From positions 1 to 34,084 of the forward strand of contig CALFVL010000065.1 of NCBI GenBank assembly GCA_937928425.1: a stretch of 34,084 nt of DNA. Reading direction: 5' to 3'. Below the pieces are notes generated by a model that did not search any database, had not been told where the DNA came from, and saw only the letters and a program-made list of their open reading frames with translations. This document shows, piece by piece, positions 30,145 to 34,084 of this stretch. The stretch comes from an uncultured Verrucomicrobiales bacterium. GTDB lineage: Bacteria > Verrucomicrobiota > Verrucomicrobiia > Verrucomicrobiales > Akkermansiaceae. A program made the translations under genes and the position numbers. The stretch's first letter is position 1; every line of letters starts with the position of its first letter.

Positions 30145-30954
30145 GTGTCCTTTCTTGAGATCAAAGACCTAAAAACCCACTTCCCCGTAAAAGGAGGGCG
30201 ACTGATCTCGAAAAATCTTGAGACCATCAAAGCGGTCGATGGCGTGAGCCTCTCCCTAAAGCAGGGCGAAATCCTTGGCCTCGTAGGAGAATCTGGATGT
30301 GGGAAATCCACCCTGTCACGCACCGTGATGCAGCTTCAAGACCCCACAAGTGGGCAAGTCATCCTAGATGGTGAGGAATTAACCGCTCTGAAGAAAAAGG
30401 AAGTCCGCAAGCGCAGGCTAGACTTCCAGATGATTTTCCAAGACCCCTACGCCTCCCTGAACCCGAGGATGACCATTTTCTCCACCTTAGCTGAGGCGAT
30501 CTGCCAGCGTCATCCACATCTAAAGAAGTCCCCTAAACTTTCCGAGAAAGTCACCACCCTCATGGCCACCGTGGGCCTAGACTCTAAGCACATGCGGAAA
30601 TACCCACACGAGTTTTCCGGTGGACAGCGCCAGCGCATCGCCATCGCTCGGGCCCTCGCCCCTGAGCCGAAGCTCGTCATCGCGGATGAGCCGGTGTCTG
30701 CCCTTGATGTCTCCATCCAGTCACAGATTCTTAACCTCCTTCTTGAGCTCCGCGAAAAACTAGATCTCACCATGATCTTCATCTCGCATGACCTCTCCGT
30801 AGTCCGCTACATTGCTGACAACATCGCCGTCATGTTCTCCGGTAAAATCGTAGAGTATGGCGAGGCCGATGAAGTCTTCCTAAACGCAAAAGACGACTAT
30901 ACCAAAAAACTCCTCTCCGCGATTCCTCACCTTAAGGCGCACAGTACGATTTAA
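30145..30954 (+). CDS. Opp/Dpp-type ABC transporter ATP-binding protein (OppF-like)
   Basis: 269-residue ABC ATPase. Walker A is GESGCGKST (48-56), the Q-loop FQDPYASLNPRM, the signature FSGGQRQRIAIARAL, Walker B LVIADEPVSALD and the H-loop FISHDLSVV. The QDPYASLNPR stretch and the YTKKLLSAIP tail are hallmarks of the peptide/nickel transporter ATPase subgroup (OppF/DppF). The C-terminal zinc/cysteine motif that some OppF proteins carry is not seen. The permease, binding-protein and OppD-type genes that usually accompany it are absent here; it stands alone between pgsA and a small membrane protein gene, so its substrate is unknown. Confidence 0.88.
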   Translation: MSFLEIKDLKTHFPVKGGRLISKNLETIKAVDGVSLSLKQGEILGLVGESGCGKSTLSRTVMQLQDPTSGQVILDGEELTALKKKEVRKRRLDFQMIFQDPYASLNPRMTIFSTLAEAICQRHPHLKKSPKLSEKVTTLMATVGLDSKHMRKYPHEFSGGQRQRIAIARALAPEPKLVIADEPVSALDVSIQSQILNLLLELREKLDLTMIFISHDLSVVRYIADNIAVMFSGKIVEYGEADEVFLNAKDDYTKKLLSAIPHLKAHSTI

Positions 30955-30969
30955 AATCTCCTCAACACT

Positions 30970-31329
30970 ATGGACCCTAGCACTTATAAGATCATCCACT
31001 TCACTGGCCTCATCATTCTCTTCACGGGACTCGGCTCACTCATCGCCTCAGACCCTAAAAAGCCAGCCACCCTGCGTAAGCCGGCCATGATCCACGGCCT
31101 CGGACTCTTCCTCCTCCTCTTCAGTGGATTTGGACTCTCCGCAAAACTAGAACTAGGCTTCCCTAGCTGGATGATCGGGAAACTCGTGATTCTTCTCCTA
31201 CTTGGAGGAATCATCGTCATCATCAAACGCCGACTTCTGCCGACCCCCGTCATTTATCTCATCGCCATCATCCTAGGACTCATTGCAGCCTACCTCGGCT
31301 TTTCTAATTCAGTCCTACTCAGACCTTAA
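30970..31329 (+). CDS. Small integral membrane protein, function unknown
   Basis: 119 residues with four hydrophobic segments (about 9-25, 42-57, 67-84 and 92-112), separated by short basic loops such as DPKKPATLRKP and IKRRLLPTP. The pattern HGLGLFLLLFSGFGL-x-AKLEL followed by WMIGKLVILLLLGG recalls small four-helix proteins of the SirB/YkoJ-like kind, but I cannot assign a family. It starts 15 bases after the ATPase stop and precedes a strong terminator, so it is the last gene of that transcript. Confidence 0.72.
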   Translation: MDPSTYKIIHFTGLIILFTGLGSLIASDPKKPATLRKPAMIHGLGLFLLLFSGFGLSAKLELGFPSWMIGKLVILLLLGGIIVIIKRRLLPTPVIYLIAIILGLIAAYLGFSNSVLLRP

Positions 31330-31363
31330 TCCACTCAGTCCAGCTGACTCTGTAAAAAATCAA

Positions 31364-31400
31364 AAGCCGACCTTCTTAAAAAAGGTCGGCTTCTTCTTTA
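31364..31400. terminator. Bidirectional intrinsic terminator
   Basis: An 11-base perfect stem, AAGCCGACCTT (31364-31374) with AAGGTCGGCTT (31382-31392), has a 7-base loop. It is followed on the plus strand by a T-rich stretch and on the minus strand by TTTTGATTTTTT. It separates the converging small membrane protein gene and the oxidoreductase gene. Confidence 0.88.
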
Positions 31401-31468
31401 TGAGACTGATTGCAGGACGGATGAGACATTGGACCCCATCCAGCCTCGCCCAGCATCGTTCATAGGGC

Positions 31469-32752
31469 TTACATCACCAAATGCTCCCCAGGAATGGGGC
31501 AAGGATAGATTCCATCAGGGCCGGGCTTTGGTCCGGGATCTGCATCCCAAGCAAAGCTCTCAGGCATGATCGAGAGGCCTTTTGCGAGAGCATCATCATA
31601 CTTAATTTCCTTACCAGAATAAGTTGCCATGCGCCCGAGAATGGCTGTCATCGTGGATGCCGCCGTGTAATAAGCATTATTAATCGGCTTATCTTCACGG
31701 ATATGCTCGTAAAGTTTATCGTGCTCGATTTGATAAGGAGATTTATCGTTCTTACCGCGATAACGCCAAAGGGTCTTCCCCTTCGCGTCGATGATTTTAC
31801 CCGGCTCCGCCTTACCATTCTGACAGCCGATCACCTCGGTCACCCGGTTCAGAGTCTTAGGTTGGTGGCGGCACTGTGAACTCAGCACGGTGCCATCAGC
31901 ATAAGTGAACTCGACAGCATGGTGGTCGAAAATTTCACCATGCTGAGGCCCCTTACGGACCTGCCGCCCACCCATTCCGTGAGCCTTCACCGGAGGTCCT
32001 CCCTTAAACCAGTTCATCACGTCAATGTTATGCACGTGCTGCTCCACGATGTGATCACCGCACAGCCAGTTAAAGTAATACCAGTTCCGCATTTGATACT
32101 CCATCTCAGTCATCCCCTCAGCACGGTCCCGCACCCAGACACCTGCACTATTCCAGTAAACCTGCCCGTGCGTAATTTCTCCAATGAGACCTTCTTTCAG
32201 CTTAGCAAGTGTCTCGATATACTTAGGCTCATAATGCCGCTGCAGTCCGCAGACGACCTTCAGTCCCTTTTCATCCGCCTTCTTAGCAGCGGCTAGAACT
32301 TGGCGTATCCCCGGAGCATCCACCGCCACTGGCTTCTCCATAAAAACATGCTTCCCCTGCTCCACCGCATACTCGAAGTGCTGAGGCCGGAAACCCGGAG
32401 TGGTCGCTAAGATCACCACATCAGCAGCATCAATCGCGGCACGGTAACCATCAAAACCATCATAAATCCGGTCCGCCGGGAGATCCACCTTATCGGCAAA
32501 TTGCTGGCGGAACGAGCTCACCGCAGCCTCTGCACGATCACGGAAGGCATCCGCCACTGCGACTAATTTCGTCCCAGCCACATTCAGAGTCTGCGCCGTG
32601 GCACCGCGTCCACGTCCCCCACAGCCAATCGTCGCCACCTTTAACTCATCACTCCCCGCCACCTGTGCTTGGCTGGCAAAGGGGAGCGAGGCCGCCGCCG
32701 CCACACCTGTTTTAAGAAGAGTCCGTCTATCCGTGTTTTGTAAATCACTCAT
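31469..32752 (-). CDS. Tat-exported Gfo/Idh/MocA-family oxidoreductase
   Basis: 427 residues. The N-terminus carries a twin-arginine signal (DRRTLLKTGVAAAASLPFASQA, with R9-R10 and an Ala-rich core) that directs folded, cofactor-loaded enzymes across the membrane. The NAD(P) motif is ATIGCGGRGRG (40-50), and the family's EKP motif lies at 139-141 (FMEKPVAVD). The C-terminal domain has WYYFNWLCGDHIVEQHVHNIDVMNW, where His residues usually form the catalytic site. Exported members are abundant in Verrucomicrobia and Planctomycetes, where they are linked to polysaccharide breakdown. The sugar substrate is not evident. The ATG at 32752 directly follows AAGGGG. Confidence 0.9.
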   Translation of the reverse strand: MSDLQNTDRRTLLKTGVAAAASLPFASQAQVAGSDELKVATIGCGGRGRGATAQTLNVAGTKLVAVADAFRDRAEAAVSSFRQQFADKVDLPADRIYDGFDGYRAAIDAADVVILATTPGFRPQHFEYAVEQGKHVFMEKPVAVDAPGIRQVLAAAKKADEKGLKVVCGLQRHYEPKYIETLAKLKEGLIGEITHGQVYWNSAGVWVRDRAEGMTEMEYQMRNWYYFNWLCGDHIVEQHVHNIDVMNWFKGGPPVKAHGMGGRQVRKGPQHGEIFDHHAVEFTYADGTVLSSQCRHQPKTLNRVTEVIGCQNGKAEPGKIIDAKGKTLWRYRGKNDKSPYQIEHDKLYEHIREDKPINNAYYTAASTMTAILGRMATYSGKEIKYDDALAKGLSIMPESFAWDADPGPKPGPDGIYPCPIPGEHLVM

Positions 32753-32783
32753 CCCCTTACCCTACGGGCGTCCGGGGAGAATT

Positions 32784-33245
32784 CTAGCGTAAAAGCTCAT
32801 CTTCATACACGATAGACAGGCCAGCTTGATTCAGAACCGAGGCACCAAATTCACAATCCTCTAAATACATCGCTAAGAGCGCGTGCCCCTGATGCTGAAC
32901 CATGAGAGAAAAAGCGTAATCGAGATTCGTCTCAGCCTCATAAAGAACATTAAGGCATTTTTTCAAATCGGGCCCAGACTCCTTCATCTTCACCACCAGC
33001 AGCTCAGAGAGCGTGTAAGCGATCCCCTGCTCCATAAATAACTCCTCGGCCGCATCAGGATCATTCACCACTAAGCGGGCCACCGTAGCATCACTAGAAT
33101 CCTGCACACTCAGGCCGATCACCTCAATCTTACGGCGACTCATCAGGCTAGAAAGCGAGGAAAAAGCCCCCACTCGGTTCGGCAGCATCACGGAAAATTG
33201 CCTCACAAATTGCCGCTGTTTACTCACTTCTTTGCTACTCGTCAT
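32784..33245 (-). CDS. Tandem ACT-domain protein, likely amino-acid-responsive
   Basis: 153 residues from ATG at 33245; a TTG at 33272 would add 9 residues but a GAAAGG sequence fits the ATG better. Two ACT-like domains are visible: ACT1 at about 14-77 (VRQFSVMLPNRVGAFSSLSSLMSRRKIEVIGLSV, the classic N-terminal strand-helix-strand) and ACT2 at about 80-150 (ALLAMYLEDCEFGASVLNQAG). No catalytic domain is attached. Such stand-alone proteins bind amino acids, and some resemble acetolactate synthase small subunits, but no ilv gene is nearby. It is divergent from tcdA with a 72-base gap. Confidence 0.8.
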   Translation of the reverse strand: MTSSKEVSKQRQFVRQFSVMLPNRVGAFSSLSSLMSRRKIEVIGLSVQDSSDATVARLVVNDPDAAEELFMEQGIAYTLSELLVVKMKESGPDLKKCLNVLYEAETNLDYAFSLMVQHQGHALLAMYLEDCEFGASVLNQAGLSIVYEDELLR

Positions 33246-33317
33246 CGTCGTCTTGCGCCTTTCAATTAGCAAAATACATCCTTTTGTTCAATCGACATCT
33301 TAAGCTAGATAACACGC

Positions 33318-34084
33318 GTGACAGAGGACTATCTGAATCGCTTCGGGGGCATTGCACGTCTTTATGGCCGCGATGCCCTTAGCCACTTTTCAAAGGCCCA
33401 TGTCATGGTGATTGGCCTCGGAGGAGTTGGCTCATGGGCAGTAGAAAGTCTCGCTCGTTCGGGAATCGGCCAGTTTACCCTAGTCGATCTAGACGACCTC
33501 TGTATTACCAATACCAACCGCCAAATTCACGCCACCAGCGAGACCATCGGCCGATCCAAAGCGCTGACTCTCGCAGATCGCATTCATGCCATAAACCCCG
33601 AGGTCCACTGCACTATAGAGCAATCATTTTATAGCGAAAAAAATTCGCAAGAACTCCTCGCTCCCGCGCCTGACCTCGTCATCGACGCCATCGACTCTGT
33701 GCTACAAAAATGCCACCTCCTCGCCACCTGCCGGGATTTAAAGATTCCGGTCATCGCGAGTGGAGCTGCCGGTGGCCGCAGTGACCTCTCCCAGATTAAA
33801 ATTGCCGACCTTGCTAGAACTCACGGGGACCCTCTCCTCCTCTCTGTGAGAAAAAAATTACGCTCACACTACCACTTCCCCAAAGCGCAAAAAAAGATCC
33901 CTAAGTTTAAAATCCCAGCTGTCTTCTCTACGGAACAGGCTAAATTTCCTAGCTGCGATGGTGGGATCACGACCACCCGCCCTGCAGACATGGTCGGTAG
34001 CCTTAAATGTGACTCAGGTTATGGAGCCGTGACTCACTTAACAGCAGGCTTTGGAAACTTCATGGCCGCATGGGCCCTCGAGCA
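33318..34084 (+). CDS. tcdA: tRNA threonylcarbamoyladenosine dehydratase TcdA, 3' end missing
   Basis: The frame opens with GTG at 33318 and runs off the end of the window (255 codons and two bases visible). It is a ThiF/E1-like adenylating enzyme that dehydrates t6A to cyclic t6A in tRNA. Landmarks are the N-terminal YLNRFGGIARLYG, the nucleotide loop GLGGVGSWAVESLARSG (33-49), the LVDLDDLCITNTNRQIHA segment, LVIDAIDS and the GAAGG loop with a ...RSDLSQIKIADLARTHGDPL stretch, all TcdA-specific rather than MoeB/ThiF-like. It also has the late GFGNFMAAWALE helix. It acts on the product of TsaD, found earlier in the window. Confidence 0.93.
   Translation, partial: MTEDYLNRFGGIARLYGRDALSHFSKAHVMVIGLGGVGSWAVESLARSGIGQFTLVDLDDLCITNTNRQIHATSETIGRSKALTLADRIHAINPEVHCTIEQSFYSEKNSQELLAPAPDLVIDAIDSVLQKCHLLATCRDLKIPVIASGAAGGRSDLSQIKIADLARTHGDPLLLSVRKKLRSHYHFPKAQKKIPKFKIPAVFSTEQAKFPSCDGGITTTRPADMVGSLKCDSGYGAVTHLTAGFGNFMAAWALE

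Noticed and set aside
33284-33297. TGTTCAATCGACAT as a second LexA box
   Set aside because: The second arm matches only three of five positions of GAACA.

Overview
The window reads as a chromosomal segment of a bacterium of the phylum Verrucomicrobiota (PVC group). Five signs point there. RpoD carries a histone-H1-like Lys/Ala tail. A protein of the Verrucomicrobia/Planctomycetes-restricted Minf_1886 type follows rpoD. A TGTTC-N4-GAACA box, the LexA motif described for Verrucomicrobia, lies in front of imuA-imuB. YebC has the MGRAFE-type N-terminus. A Tat-exported Gfo/Idh/MocA oxidoreductase is present. Genus cannot be told from the sequence. I see no insertion sequence, phage gene, CRISPR array, rRNA or tRNA, and no gene-free stretch over 300 bases. 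This is ordinary, densely packed core chromosome with several unusual gene architectures.

Layout. 1-2504: the tail of a C39/papain-like peptidase, then a minus-strand cluster can-purE-purK (carbonic anhydrase plus the two AIR carboxylation enzymes). 2627-6135: rarA, then a convergent pair of secreted trypsin/PDZ proteins, one intact HtrA-type protease and one pseudoprotease with its PDZ domain nested inside the degenerate protease fold. 6362-8474: ptsH-ptsI. 8481-9751: an Rrf2/CymR-like regulator back to back with cysE. 9838-11297: a TPR protein with a strong terminator. 11321-13586: thrB-thrC on the minus strand. 13692-16957: an M50 membrane protease, a TauE/SafE transporter, a lipase-like hydrolase and a 39-residue membrane protein. 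17025-21497: yebC, a protein I cannot assign, a VOC protein, a DUF3817-like membrane protein, a Dabb protein, a cupin and a COG2509-like flavoprotein. 21551-23616: SOS-type imuA-imuB. 23810-28095: rpoD, the Minf_1886-like gene, a UbiA-type prenyltransferase and tsaD. 28120-34084: an RsmA-Nudix fusion, pgsA, an orphan Opp/Dpp ATPase, a small membrane protein, a Gfo/Idh/MocA oxidoreductase, a tandem-ACT protein and a partial tcdA.

Functional links. Carbonic anhydrase makes the bicarbonate PurK consumes. The Rrf2 protein lacks the Fe-S cysteines and faces cysE, suggesting cysteine-responsive control of serine acetylation. TsaD makes t6A in tRNA and TcdA, 5 kb away, cyclises it. RarA and ImuA/ImuB both deal with damaged replication forks. 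HPr keeps both His15 and Ser46 but no sugar permease is nearby, which suggests a regulatory role.

Translation signals. Most starts have pyrimidine- or A-rich leaders without a Shine-Dalgarno sequence, and GTG/TTG starts are common, so several start positions are judged from family alignment rather than ribosome binding sites. All assignments come from reading motifs by eye. No database search was run.
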